A DNA stretch of 64,000 nucleotides from Meandrina meandrites. Lineage: Eukaryota; Cnidaria; Anthozoa; Scleractinia; Meandrinidae. Of the stretch, positions 43,901-58,900 are shown one piece after another; the stretch's first letter is position 1, and the number at the start of each line of letters is the position of its first letter. Below the pieces are notes generated by a model, which was not told the DNA's origin, searched no databases, and worked only from the letters and a program-made list of their open reading frames with translations. The translations under genes were made by a program, and so were the position numbers. The DNA is taken from the NCBI GenBank assembly GCA_963693305.1, contig OY855912.1:700001-764000 (forward strand), read 5' to 3'.

Positions 43901-46900
43901 GTTTCCAGCAGCAAGGGAGACATTTCCAGGTACAACAACTTGTTCATTTTGACTGTGTTTCTTAGCTTTTGAAGGGATGTTGGTTACGTGTGTTAAAAAT
44001 GAACTGAAATTCCAGCTGTTGCACATCATTTATAATTATGAGTTTCTGTAATTACATAATAGACTTGTAAGGGAGAGAGTCAGAGTGAGTTTTAGATTTC
44101 TAGTGCAATGTATTATCCAAGAATAGAATATACATTTAGTGCTCAACATATCTGATTCATCCTGAAAGTATCAACCTCAAGATCTCAAGTTGACCCGGCA
44201 ACAAGGTGACTACATACACTAAACTCCCCAAGTGAAGACCATTTTAGTCGCCATGGCGACTAAAATTTTGGAGCTGGCAACTAAATTGGAACCGAGGTCG
44301 CCAGCCTGGCGACTAAAATTGAGAAGAAGGATTGAAAGCGTAAGCTTAATTCAGTGACTAAAATTTTTCACTGACGACCAAACTTGAGCAGTCAGTGGCC
44401 AAATGGCCACTAAGGAAAAAAGTAAACTTGGAGGGTTGACACTCCTCCCTAAAACATAGATTGACTCTTTATGTCAAAATGTTATTAATAATTAATAAGT
44501 TGATGATTTAAAGTGTGGAAACTCAATGCCTGTTTGGATGTTCCAGGTTGACAAATGGAGACCCAAGTTCTTACTGGCAGTCAGATGGACCTGCAAGATC
44601 ACACTGGATTAGGTATTATTCTGTCATACTTTATGATGTGTTACACCATGTTGCAGATTGATGACATTAATTTTCTCTCTACATCTGTTTCAGATTACGA
44701 ATGCGGCCAAATGTTGTGTTAAAACAGCTGTCAATCAATGTGGGTTCATCTGACCAGAGTTACATGCCACAGCATGTAGTTGTTACTGCAGGACGAGATG
44801 AGCAGAATCTCAGGGAAATCAGTGACAGTAGGATACCCAGGTACCTTCAATCAAAATTACATGAATTGCTGTCACTGCATTATTTTTCTCTTCATGTTTA
44901 GTTTGGAGAGTGGTTGTAGTTGATGTTTGTTTTTAATTCTCTTGACCTCTTGCAAGTATATTAATTTTGCAAGGAAAAAATAGTTATTGATCAGTACATA
45001 AGGTGGTGAATGTTAAAACTTAGTACAACCACTGACAGAGTACAGCTGAGTCTTCATTTAGTGATGCTTAAACAAAATGGAATATTTTCAATTGTTTAAT
45101 TGTAGTCCCCACTACTAACCATAAAAGAGTAACTTTGGCATGATAAACTTGATTTACTCCAGGAGTTCCAGCTGATAATTAAATTGAATTCAAATTAACA
45201 TTGTGTGTATTTGATCCTTTCAGCCAGTTCAATGGGGATTTTGTTTTAGTGGAGAATGTAAAGATTCCTTATCCAGGTACATATCAAGCAAATTTGTGTG
45301 TGAAATAAATTATCATTGTTATCTGTTAATAGGTTATTGCTACATACATGTATGACTGTTAATACATTATGTGGCTAATTTTAAAGTTTTTCCTTATCAG
45401 TAAGGACTTTACTCTAGTCAGGAAGTACAAATCAGTCTTTAGCTGGGGCATTCTAGACCTTTATTTTCTTGTATCTAAGTTCAAATGTTTCTTAGACAAA
45501 ACGTTTAGTCCATCTTATATTATTACGCCAAGTCTTGTCCGCAATATTATTTTTTATTTTCAATTCCAGTAATACAGATCAATATAAGGAGATGTCACAG
45601 TGATGGCTGTGATACAAGAATACGAGGAATCAAAGCTGTTGGCTACAGGTGAACAGACATTTGTTGCTTCATTCATGCTATTTTACCTTCTTAAAATTGA
45701 GTATTAACAAAAGTGTTGCAACACGGACATGTTCTTCCTCCTGAGCAAAGCCAGCCCATAGCAGATATTATTACATTAATGAGTAACTTTGGCATGGCAC
45801 TTTCCTTAAATGCATTGTACAAAGTCCTGTATTTGTTAGGTTTCTGATTAAAACAATTTGCCAGCACTCAATTATAACCCTAGGTGGAGAGTGTTGATTG
45901 TTAGCATCTCATCACAGATAGGTAGCCAGAACAAAAGACTTACTATGATCCTTTCCAATCAGCCACTCTGACACTCAACAGTTCATGTTTTGCTTGTCAA
46001 ATGAGTCATTTACATGTCTCAGTTATTGGTGGATGTTTGTTTCAGAGTTTTGAAAAGTAAAGGCATGAGCGTGGGAGATGCATCAGCTGTGTGGTTTCTG
46101 TCTGTCCTGGGAGCTACTGCGTCAGCTGCTATGCCTATAGCACCACACCTTAGAGATGTTATCCTGTCTCATACAAGGTAAACACAGTCATGTGACTGTA
46201 CATATAGTGTACATGTGCAGCTTTGTGCTATACTATTAAGTTTATATCCTTGCCCTGCTAATTCGTGAAAGAAAGCCTACACTTAACACGCAGTCAGACT
46301 CAATACGTGCCAAAGTATTTATTTAATCTTAATGCAGCATGCCCCGACACTGTGAACGCTAATTACCGCGAAACAGTTCTTTTAAATATGCTAACATACT
46401 CTGTCACCTTTATTTGTATTTAAATTTGAAACTCGACTGTTATCTTTATTTCTACTTGATAATGGAGTCAAGATGATTCTGAAACGTCGTAATCTAATTT
46501 CGCTAATTTTTATAGTCAATTGTATTTCGAAATGTTCTCTTATTAAAAAATGTATTAACTGTAAATTAAGACAGAAGGAGTTTATACAGGCCGGAGAGAT
46601 GAAGGAATCTCCCTTTAAAAAGTCATGTTGGTGTGTTGAAATACTTAATGCATGGACTGCTTGTGGTGCATTGAGACAAGGTCATGAGGACATACAATAT
46701 ACGGATGTGTGCACATGTAAACTATGCAATTCATGCATTTCCTTTGGTCTTTTAATGAAAGCTTATTTGAAAGTGCTTGTTTTTATTGTTTATTTTAAAA
46801 GGTCAGCATTAAGCCACATGAAGCCCATGTCTTTGTCCTTATCATCACCGGACAGACCAGCATCCCTCTCTCATAATGTTCTTGAGGAGATTGAAAATTT

Positions 46901-49900
46901 TCTTCATTCTGTTGTGAGGTGAGATGGTTTATAACATGTAAGCCTGATTGACAGGTCAAAGGTACATGTACATGTTGTGGAGCATGGCTAGTTTTCTTTA
47001 GTTTATTTGCTGTGCTCTTATTTTGTATTGCCATGTTACTGTTCCTTCCAATGGAGTCAGCCATGTTATTTCATTGCCATTTTTCTTTCTTTCATGTGAA
47101 AAATCATATTGCTTTGTGTATTTGAATTTTTTTTCAGATTTGAAGGTTCAATTCAGCCAGAGAGCTTAAAGATTTTATTGGAATATACTTTAGCACGTGG
47201 AAATCTAACAAGTATTTTTAAAGTTCTAAAATTATTATATGGTAAGTAGCACATTAAGTGAAAACCTTTGAATGTCAACAGTTCTTTTACAAGTGTTACG
47301 TTCTGTACTTTTAGACTTTGGTGACTATGTTCTTTTCTGATGTTGGACATTAACTTTGTAAAATCGTTTTCAAGTTCTAAATCCAAGTGTTGAATCAATT
47401 TGTACTTAAAATTCTTTTTGTAGAAATTGCTCATGAAGATTTTGCTGCTGCAGAAATTGTGAAATCATTAGAAGACGTTCAACTTAAAGCTACAAAGCAA
47501 CATGGTAAGTAACTGTGGCCAGTTTGTGGAAGAATGCAAGGAATGTTTGGTCTTCCATTGCCAACATTTAGTTAAATTCTGGTGATTCTGTTATTCTCTA
47601 AATGAGAATATTAACACAAACTGCACTCAAACGTTACCCACTTGTTCACTGGTCATTCTGAAGTAAATGGTAACTTAAACCCGGCTGATATTTATCTATT
47701 TCAAGATATATTGCAGGGATGTGTATACAGTGTTATTTGTTTCCAAGCACAAAAAAATGTTGGCCTTGTAGCTATTAGATATCATTTTACATGACTGTGA
47801 GTTATGGTATGTATTAGTAAGCATCTGAGTCTTTTCTCGTTGTCAGGTATAATTTTAAAGATGTCTTTATCATCTTGTGATGGAGGCCACAAAGATAACC
47901 TCTCCAAACCAGAAAATGCTTTGACAGACAACTGGTCATCTGAAGGTAAAATACACAATACACAAATGAAACAAGTCTTGCTTTCAATTTACACTGGCAA
48001 ATGTCATGTGCTTTGTAGCTTTGCAGTTTCTGCAATGCAGTTATTCTCAAAGTGTATAGAGCATTGTCCTACATTATTACTTGTAATATAAATTGTTCTC
48101 TTTTTCTTTTTTCATAAAGCTTACCTATCAGAAAGTGGCAAGACAAGGGTGTCAATGATGTTTTCAAGTGCTGCATCTGTTCGTGTTAAACTAACAAGGT
48201 TAATCATAAAGGTTGGTAGAACATTATGTCTGGCAGTTATATCTTTCTTAGACTCTATTCAAGTGCTGCATCTGTTCGCACGTGTTAAACTAACAAGGTT
48301 AATCATTAAGGTTGGTAGAACATTATCTCTGGCAAAACATCTTTCTTAGACTCTATTCAAGTGCTGCATCTGTTCGCACGTGTTAAACTAACAAGGTTAA
48401 TCATAAAGGTTGGTAGAACATTATCTCTGGCAGTACATCTTTCTTAGACTCTATTGACAGGCAAATTATTAGATCATGCCAAGATCAGATATTAAACTTG
48501 TTCTTCTCCTGTACAGGTGTCCAAGGGGGAGATTGGTCCATCTCATGGGCTGGTGTTTGTTCTGGATGATTTAAAAAGGTGCACTTTGAAATTTTGTTCA
48601 TTTTTTCCCTTTTACGCAAGTACAGTAAGGATTTGCAAATGACTGTCATTTGAGTTTAGCAGCTACATGTAGCAACTGCAGTGATCAGCATCTCAATTGA
48701 AAATGGCCAAAACACAACTCCCATGAGAAGGCCATAACAATTCCTGCCTTAAGTTTATTGTGTAGCCGCTCTTTTTTCAAAAAGGAATCACAGCCCTGCA
48801 GGGGTGGTGTGTTGAAAAAGTTACTACTGTCATGCCATGTTGCTCTTTCATCCTACCATTTTACCATTTTGGATTTTGTCTTAGCCTTATTTCAAGTGTT
48901 TCAAGAGACTAAAGACATACAGTTTTGTTCAGTGTTGTTCAGTTTACCAAACCTTAACTTAAGGGAACCTGTAATTCATTATTATTAAATATTTATACCT
49001 GCTGTAGATATTACAAAATTGTGCAAACAGAGCTTTAGGGATATATATTTCATTTCAGAGATGAAAAAGAAAAAGAAAGTGAAGGAAATGGACACGAAAC
49101 AGACGCATTAAGCAAGTACAATGACTGGACCAAAGCTACGTACACAGACTACTTAACAAGGTATGATCACTTGCAAAGCAAGTCTTGTCACTAATGATTC
49201 AGAACAATTTTATTTGAAGTGTGTTTTCACTTTCTTAAATCCTCGTTGGGTTTATGGTTACCTCTTTGGTGTGACCTTTTTAATACCAGTAGTATTGTTA
49301 CTTTGGGGTTTCTTTGGACAACAAATGACTAAGTATGAGAGTTGGATGGTCCAGTAGTTTGATAAGAATTTGTAATTCTTAAACAGTTTATTTTTATTTA
49401 ACCACTTTTTTATGTAACCAGTTTCTAAACACAGTTTCTGTGTTTAGAAACTGGAATTTTATTAATTGAGTACTTACAGACCTTGTGCAGCTGGAATTCA
49501 CACACAATTACTACTATGTACTAAAAACATCATTTAATTCTAGCAAAAGGCACGTGCTAATATTCAGTCCTAACTTGAGTGGTGATTGTTATTGCTTCTT
49601 AGCTCCAAAGGCAAATCATCCGAGATTGGTCATGATGAACCAGTGGCCTTTTTTACCACAGAGGATGACTGGTATGTTTATTTACAATGTATATCAGTAA
49701 ACAGCAATGAGACAGTGTACAATGTAGATTACACAAAACTTTGGATCAATGGGGGAATCAAGATTAAAGATTTAAGTCTAAAATTGTGTGCAAATGTTGA
49801 TGATTTGTTTCTTTCAGGGATGAAGTGGAAGTTCATGTTGATAGGATTTTGACAGGGAAGGTATGTTTGCCAAACTGTGATAGATCATAAAGAATATGCA

Positions 49901-52900
49901 TAACCATCAGAAACTTGTTATTTCTAGCAGAAATGTTAAGGTGGCTGGCAGCAGTGTCCAGCACTATTCAGCTCTGATGGGTCAGTACTACAAATCTTTA
50001 ATATCAGTTGCTGCTCAGTGGCATCAATCAAATGCCCAGTCAGTTATTGCTGAGCAAGTTGTGGCTAAAAAACATTCTGTGGAGCAGTTTCATAGCTACC
50101 TTGAATTTATTTAATTGGCTTTGACAAACATATGTTATCATCAATCAATTATTTTTATCTAAATGTTCCCATTTTGCTCTTTTATTTACAGTATGTCGTG
50201 GTGAAGTTCTTAGGAGCAAGAAAGGAAAGTGCTGAAAGAATTGGAGTACTAGGACTGAACTTTTTTGGTTATGAAGTGAAGCCCAACTGTCCTTTAAATG
50301 ATGATTTACACTTGGTAATTGCCAGATCTTTTGGGAATGCTTGTTGATATTTACAGAGCCTGTAGTAATGAAATGCTCTAGAACTTGTATAATGTTTACA
50401 TAGTTTTACCTTTGTTGTGAATAAAAAGTCTACAAATTCTCAACACTTTTATTTCTCAATTTAATTGTTGTCTATGTTTTTCATAGTTATGGTTTTTAAA
50501 GCCTGTCTGTTGTACACTAAATCATAATACTATGGTTGATATGTTGCAGAATGACATTGCTCCCCTGCCTTCTGGAAATACAGTGGAAGGTTCAACTTTG
50601 TTTATTAGAGTTCTTTCATTTCTTGATGAAATGGCAAAGGATCAGGTACTGGACATTTGTTTCTTCTTCTTATTATATGTATCAGCATTTTTAAAATTTT
50701 GTGGTTCTTTATTTTTCCAGATTCGTCTTAAATCTAAGCCAAAGAATCCTCCATCCTTTAAAGAGAAGGTACAGACATTGATATAATTGTTGTTTGCATT
50801 TTCTATTTTAAGACATGTACATTGCAGTTATTGTAACTAATTATGTTGTTGTTTGTGTTTGTATTCACCAGGAAGGCCAGCTAGAGATGAGCAGTGTCAG
50901 TCTTGAGCTGATCTGGGATGTTTATTCACTTGTTACAAGCAGGTACATCTTATGAACTGCAAATAACTGCCTGCAAAAAATGGTCTGCTCATGCATGTAA
51001 TCTGACAGTGATTTTGCTGCAAACAATCCTCTGCTTATGCTTAATGAACATTGTGTCCACTTCCAGGGTTGTCAAAAAATAAAATGTGAAATTTTTACTA
51101 TGCAAATTTTTACTAAAGTGATAGATAGCTGAAACAATTATCTTATTATTTGTTGCATATTATTTTTCTAACTTATTGATATCTGATTCCATTGTTAACT
51201 TATTACTTATTACCTGGTGTGGTTGTTTATTAACAGGGGAGTAACACATAAGAAGATAATCACATCTGGTCTGCTTCTCCTTCGTCTGTTTCACCAAACC
51301 CTTCCATACTTGAAATCCAACATCAGACAATTGGCAGCTGATACTACTGACAAAGCAGCATTTGAAAAGGTACTGTCTATGCACAGGATTGCATTACTCG
51401 AGTATTGTAACAACTAAAACTGTTTAATATCATTTTCATTCTAAAATTCCATCTTCAGCATCTCAGAATTGTAAAAATACGTACAAAGTGTTACAGGCGT
51501 ATGACCTTATTAGTTCAAATTAGATCAACCTTAATGTTTCTCATAATTTAATTTTCAGCACCCCACTCGTGATGCATTTGCTTTCAGTTAGCTTAAAGGC
51601 TCATAGAACTTGTATATTTGCAAGCATGCAATCGTGTACATCACGAATGTTTTTTTTTCTCAGCAACAAGGATTGTCTTCCAGAGTTTTTGCTCATCTGT
51701 GTGATGTTGTTGATGATGACAAACAGTATTACGATGACAAGATCCATCAGATTTCAAAGTTGATTATCTTAGAAGGTAAAATTCTGACAACAACCAATGC
51801 CATTATTATGTGTAATAATATATATCTTACATTTTTACATCCTTTTAATTTGACACTGCAGTAACAACTCGCATTACTTTTTTGATAGTAAGGAGAGTGT
51901 CCCGATTTTTCTCACACAGGTGCAGAGATTTTCTTTCCAGACTCACGGACAAGGCGGAGTCATTTACTGTCTATGGTGGATCAAGTGATGGAGGAGAAGA
52001 AAGCAGTATCTCTGGGACTGACTTTTGAGTCACTCTGTAGATTCTTCAGCAACAAAGATGCCAGTGGTCTTCTTGGGCTTCCTAATGCAGTGACAGAGGT
52101 ATGTTCGCTCGATTATGGTCAATATTATCAGAATGCTACAGAGCTTATCTTGACCTGGTATGTCACAAAGTGCAATTTTTTCAGAGAGTTTTGTGCTTTA
52201 ACAGTTGGCAATATATCCAATGAATTGTTATGATGCCAATAATTATAATTGTTAGAAAGTCCTTGTTATCCGCAGTCTCCATGAGTATACCAGATATCCT
52301 TCACATTACATAGTTCGCTGAGTATTTTATGCAAGTATTTTGAAGAAGATTTGTCTGACATCTTTAAAAGAACTCCACAGCCACAGCTTATCCAAGTGTA
52401 AAAATGTAATTTGCTGAATAATAAAAAAACTTGTGACGCTCAAAGTTAACATTCTTGTTGGCTTGGTATCAGGTAATATTCGTTGTGATTGCGGAGACAA
52501 TTATAAAACATAATTTTATTTTATCATCCAATTATTTGCCATAATCCCAAGGGTGTTTTGCAAATACTAATTCAGATGTGTACAAAATTGTTTTGTTGTT
52601 TTAGGAAGGGTTTGACTGTGGACCTGTTCTTGGCGTCATGACCACGCTGTTATCTGTGGCATATCAAGAGGTGTGTCCAGTCGTAAATTAAAGTACTTTG
52701 TGATCTTGTTGTTTCAGCTCGTCGTCACGTTATACTTATTTAACTATTTTATGTTTAGTGCCTGAACTGTTTGACAGCAGATGATGAAAGTCACAGTGAT
52801 TCAACATCAAACCTTGTTCAGTTGTTGTGTGCAATGCAAAGAAGCCTCCTAACATGGTGCAGTGCACAGATAAAGAGTGGAAGTTCATTTGGTCAAGATG

Positions 52901-55900
52901 TTGCTATGTCTCTGGTCACAGATTGTAAGTACATGATAGACTAATGTACAATCCTATTCCGTACAATTGTTGTACATTTTGTTCTAGGCATTTTGGTCAA
53001 AATGTGGTAGTTCAGTACAGTTGCAGTATGCATTGCGTTCAGACCGTTGGCTAAGGTGAGTGATTCCATCACTGATTTTTGTTGCTGCTTTTGTGATTTT
53101 TAATTGTTGCAGATGTCAGCATTCTTGCGAACAAAGTGTTCATGTCGCTACAGGCAGTAAATGATGCACAGGACCAACTGGCAGTGATCGATAGGCTTGA
53201 ACATTCGTATGTCTCAGCGGCCATGAGGCAGTTGGTATGTCCACGTACAGCCACGCTGTTTGCCAATTTGAACTGTTTTACATTAGCATCTGTGAATTAG
53301 CCATTTTTTTCTACACCTAGCTTTCTTTCAAGCCTGAAAGGAACACGATATTTGCTTGTAAAGAACTTGTCAATCCTAGCAAATTGTCTTCAAACTAAAT
53401 CTTGGACGTTTTAAATTGTTCGCTCATACATCATCAGCCAAATTGTGATAATGGATAAATCAAATTTTGATGTATTGTTGTGGATCGAATGCAAGTTTAC
53501 CAGATAAAAACTGGAGAACTTCTGCACCACACCTAATACCAACCACCTACTAACATGCCATCTCATGTCATGTTCTAGGTTCTGTTCCTTAACTTGTTTA
53601 CAAATGTGGATTCCATCTGTATGCCAGTACTACGAAGCCTGCAGCCGGTTTCTCTGGAATTGAAGAAATTTTCAAACAAATACCCGGAGCTTTTCTTTAA
53701 AGTAAGAGTATTTTAGAGTGCTTGCAATTTTGTCAAAGATTTGTTAAGTATCGCTAACGAGCATTGTTTCAATAATGCTGAAATGGTTCGCAGAGTTTAT
53801 GCCTTGCATTGGTTTCGATATTTATTTTAGGCAATTAATAGATATTTTCGTTTTTATATCTCCAATCCGATCTGTATCTGAAGCATGGAGAGTGGCAAGA
53901 CATGTCACATGTTTTCAAGATGTGAACAGTTGCCTGTTTTGCGTTGTGCTCTGGAGAACAAAAAAACGCTTTTTTTTTTGGCTAATTTTGAAGATTTCGT
54001 ATAAACATGTAGCTAGTGTCTTGATGAAATTTTTCGAGTGTGAAAGGAATTTGGAATTTGCCTTCATAGCTTTAGTTTATTTACTTGTAATGTGTTTATA
54101 AAAAGCGTCTCGGCAAGGTAGAGAAGTTTGCTTTGTGAGATTCCGATTTTACCTTGAGATATTCTTTGAATTCACGAATACGCGTAAAACTAGATGCTTT
54201 ACAGTGTGCTCATGAATTCAATGTACTTTAATGTTACCTTGTTTTCTGGCAGATTGATTCCGAAGAGTGGAACAAGACCCAGGGACAGACTGTTCTAAGA
54301 ACATGGGAAGTGGAATCTTCACACAACTATGAAAACAACCAAGACGTCAAAATGGTAACTAGAGCAGTTACAGTGCAGCTATGATACATGCTGTTCACAC
54401 TCAACAATGCTCTTAGTTTGGACACACTCCACTGGCTTCTGTCCGCTGCTACATCTCTTCTGTAAAGCGTAGCATGGCACTGCGACATGTTGCTAGAAAA
54501 TCTACATATTATGGCAACTTGTTGAATTGAAATTTGTATTACAAACACGTGTATGAACAAGGCAAATGTTCAAATTTTTTAATAAATTGAGAAGGTTTAA
54601 AGGCTGTTTGCTGCTCCTGTGTCTTTCAGGTTTTCAACTGTCCTGGCTGTTCTGAATTTACTGTTGATTTTGATCCACGCTGTGAAACAGAAAGGAGGTT
54701 TGTAGTTTATAAATGGCTTTATATATTGCTACGCATTACCACCTAAAACGTTTGGTCAGTCTATCCACTGTTTAACTTAACTTTAACTTTTTTTCGTGCT
54801 ACTTAGTATCTTTATAGTAACACTATGTATTTATGCATACATTGTTGGCTAATTGCTTTGTTTTGTTTTTCCTTCAGATACGATTACTTAGAATTTACAG
54901 ATTCAAATGGCAACAAGAAACGCTTTGATCAGAAGGTTGACACTGAAAAGTGGCCAATAGTATGTACAACATATTTACACCCATTAACATTGGTTTCTTT
55001 GCCGCCAGTTTCTCATTATGTTTGGCCATGTTTGCGCATGGTCAATCGATCGCTTTTTAAGTTTCTCTTCATAGTTGGAATTTTCTTGCAGAGCGTTAAC
55101 TTCAAAGCTGGAAATCGCCTGCTTTTCAATTTTCATTCAGATGGCAGTAACAACGAATGGGGCTACAAATTCAAAGTAAGCACAATCATTGGAAACCATT
55201 TTTATGTTCCTTGACCTTTTCTCCTATCGTTTCCAGTGGTATAGCAGTTCGTAATTCTACTGGTCCTCTAGTGTAGCAGTTGCTATTGTTTTTGTAGCTA
55301 GGGGCAGTGTCCCTGTTGTTTGTTGTATTGTTTTTCTCGAAGAGAAGCGAGCCATTCATGTCAAACCTTGCAAGAGTTGCTTCCCAACCCATCGTTTCCT
55401 CTTATAACATGTTGTGAAAATTAATGTAAAATATGATGCTTTTTCATAATATTTATTGTTACCTTGGTATTGTGTACAGGTTACTGCAAAAGGTTCCCCA
55501 GATGTGGCTCTTTCATGGATCTTCGATCTTCAGCTTGGAATGGCTCGTCTGTTTGGTCAGCTCTGTAGCTCTGCCTTGGATAGTAGAAAAGGTAAATACA
55601 ATTGACCAGTGCATCCACCGCCCTTCCTCAGTAAGATACTACCTCTCTAGAACCTCTATTTTCATTCGCCCGCTGTAAACACTTCCTCTATTGTTATTCA
55701 GCGCTAGGGGCATTGTTATGACTTGTTATCTATTGTTTTAAGAACCAATGAAGTAACTCGTACTGAGAGGTAGTGGGCGATCCCCCTTCCTACCAGATTT
55801 GGCTTAACGGGGTTGGCCTCTCAAGCACATTTCGATAACAATTTTGAAGTTTCAATCACTCCACTGTTACCTGGTAAAATGTTGCTTTGCTACATTTTCT

Positions 55901-58900
55901 CATATTACAGTTCGGAGCGACGCCAAGCTTTCTGCCTGGCATGACATATTGAATTAATCTTCTTCTTTTATTTAGCCTCCCCGACAGTATCAAATGTGGA
56001 AAATGAGGAAGAAATCAAATTACTTCAAAGTGAGATCTGGACAACCCTTTTTCGTGGAGGATACATGACGGGCAAACTGCAAAGATCTCTTTCTGGTCAT
56101 CATGTGAGTGAAGCTATTTCCTTTAATACTACAATCACCCGTAGTGAACATTGCAATTCTTATGAATCAGTCAAGTCCGACCAGGTGGTCATGTCTTTGA
56201 ATTAGTTGATGGAGTCATTGAATTGAGCATTTGTCATGTTTCCATGCACAGGCAACAACAGGTTCTCCAGTTGAAAGTTCGGTGAACTCTTTCTTGCATG
56301 GGATCATCAGTGGAGATAACGGGACCATGGAAGAACTCATAAAAAGGTTGGTTGGTTGGTGTTTGAAGGGCCAGTGACCTCAACTATTATAAAGCCATCC
56401 CTTTGAGCAGTTCATCAGGCCAAAGGTTACTTCCATAAGTATAGCTAACATAACATCAGTAAACTTCGGTTGCCTTTGCGATCAGGTTTGGTTATAAAGA
56501 ACAAAGCAGAAAACAGTAAGCTGAAGAAAATATCAGATGTGTGATTATAATGGCACTGTAGCTCTTTTGTTTATTGGATACGTCTCTATGCACCCATGCA
56601 TCCTACTGACAGAAATTTGTAGAAACTGAACAAGGATTATGGTACCACAAAACTTCAATTCACTGAGAGCCTTTTTGATTCGCAGTTGAATTGTTCACAA
56701 AATGGCACGATAAATACAACGTTGGTTCATTGTCTCTTCAGGTGTCGCGAGAAGGCTCCTGGGCCATTTATTGGAGGTCCGCTGGTGGACAAGGCCATCA
56801 ACTCTGTTTTCGCTGCCCTTATTTGGCACTCGCAAGAGTTAAGGGACCAAATAGTGTTGTTTTGTAAGTAAACAACTTCTTTGAATGTTTGGCAATATAA
56901 TAAGCTTTTTGCGGGGAAAACTGCTCTCTTGCGGACGTAAAATGTTAAAATCTGCTTCTAATTATGCCTTGTGTTATTTATACGATATGGCGAGAAATAA
57001 CGTTATTTAAATTTGTGTTTTTCAGCCAACAACACTCCTCCAGAAACTGTCCCAGAAGGCGTCCAAGATGCGTACTTAACGGCTGAGTCCCTCAGACGTG
57101 GTTTGGTAAATATCAACTACATTTTGTTCTATTCAGTAGTTACGTATTTTGGTACAGTAATATAAGGCGATTGAATTAAAGCAGGTTCATCTTACAGCTT
57201 AATGTTTCTGATTTTGTTGTTGAATGTTGATGTTGTTCAATTTCAAGGTTGATCGTCGCCAGCGTCTAATTCTGCAAGCTGAAGAGGAATCTAACCAAGA
57301 TAGCAACACTTCTCAGAAAACCAATCCAGATACGCCTGGTATGTTTGAATTTTGTTTTTTGGACTTGGTGGACTAACCTACGTAGATTTTCAGATTCTTA
57401 TAATAAAATGCGTCTATTTTTCCATTTGCTGAGCTATATTCAATAAAACAAACAGGAAGTTTGGTCTGCATTTTTTATGCATTCTCAATAATGTTTATGG
57501 TTCTGGTTTCAGTGATCGCTTGCAAAGAAAAGGCACAGTTCCTTCTCAAGTTTGCTGGGCTGCAGAGAATTACTGAAAAATGTTCAGAGGTACGATGCCT
57601 TCCTTCTTTAGAATGTACGAAGAATGGTAATGGGATAATGGATGAGCCGTAGCCGAGATAGATCGTTTCGGTTTAAAATACACCTGATTCATGGTGAAGA
57701 AAAATTGACCCGTGAAAAGCATAAACGATGAACGATGCCTCCCTGGCAATGCTGTTTATCCAGAATTCCATTCGGTCTTATCGTTCGCGGTTTATGCTTT
57801 TCACAGAGTCAACGTTTCTTCAATAAGGTGTATATGAAAAAGGTTTTCTGGCTAAAGGGTAAAAAATGTTGAACATGAAGTAACTTACAGTCTACACAGT
57901 GATGCTTTTTCCTTGCTATTCGCTTCTGTCGCGTTAACGTACCAGTGTACGTAGTGACGTTTTGTCGGTATCTTAATTTGACGGTGTTATTATAGGGGAG
58001 AGAAAACCGACGTTCTAAGTGGCTAAGCAGGAAGTCATCTTGGCAACGAACATCTACCGAGCATAGTGGAAGTATACTCTCAGGACCCAGGCAGGTGAGA
58101 CATTCCACCCAATGTCGAGTCTATTCAAACATATTTTATTTTATTAATAGATATTTTTTCAAAGTATTTTCTTATTTGGCTTATGGTCGCTTGTTTGTAA
58201 GATTTGAAGTATAACTTGACGTCATGTTGAACCAAACATGTAGTATCTGGACAATTTGGAAGTCATACGAGCGCGGATTTTGAACGCAAAAATTAATATT
58301 ACCAAATAAATGTTTCTAAAAGGTTCTAAGCTTTGAATCTATTTATATCAAGAAAACAAGATGACAAAAAAAAAATGTGCGATGCAAACTTTTAAAGGTA
58401 ATACAACTCTTCAGTTTGTTCTTCATGTGTACTCAACTGTTGGCACTTGCGTTTTATTGTATTGTTGACGTTTGACTAACGTAGTACCTTGGGTTTAATA
58501 AAATGTAATCTAAGTCTTGTTATGTTCAACAGAGAACGTTGTCTCTTGAAGAAATCAGGACGATCGACAAGCATCCAGCTTTTAAACTGATTCTGGACTT
58601 TGTGACAAATGATTCTTATTCTCATGAAAGGTAACTTGGAGTGGGTTTTTCCTGTGCTGCTTACCCACTGTTTATCAATGTTAAGCTATTGTGCTGATTC
58701 AAAAAATGAAACCAAAAGTGCTTCAAGAGTCAATCTCTGCAGCCACCAGTAGCAAATGAAACAATTGCAGCTCAATTGAATAAAACCCCAGGAGATCGTT
58801 GTGTGAATTCAGCCGCTCATCTATGGCTTGTGCTCACAGGTTCTGACAGTAAGTTGTTGGTGTTATCGTTTTTCTCTTTTTCTCTTTTAACCAAGAATCC

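Noticed and set aside
46473..46922. 149-codon open frame with Cys/Lys-rich start
   Set aside because: Only its last part (46802-46918) is real coding sequence, a ZZEF1 exon. The first part is intron read through the acceptor.
49418..49454. Possible microRNA precursor
   Set aside because: The stem is only 17 bp with a 3-base loop, too short for Dicer-type processing. Kept only as a structural curiosity.
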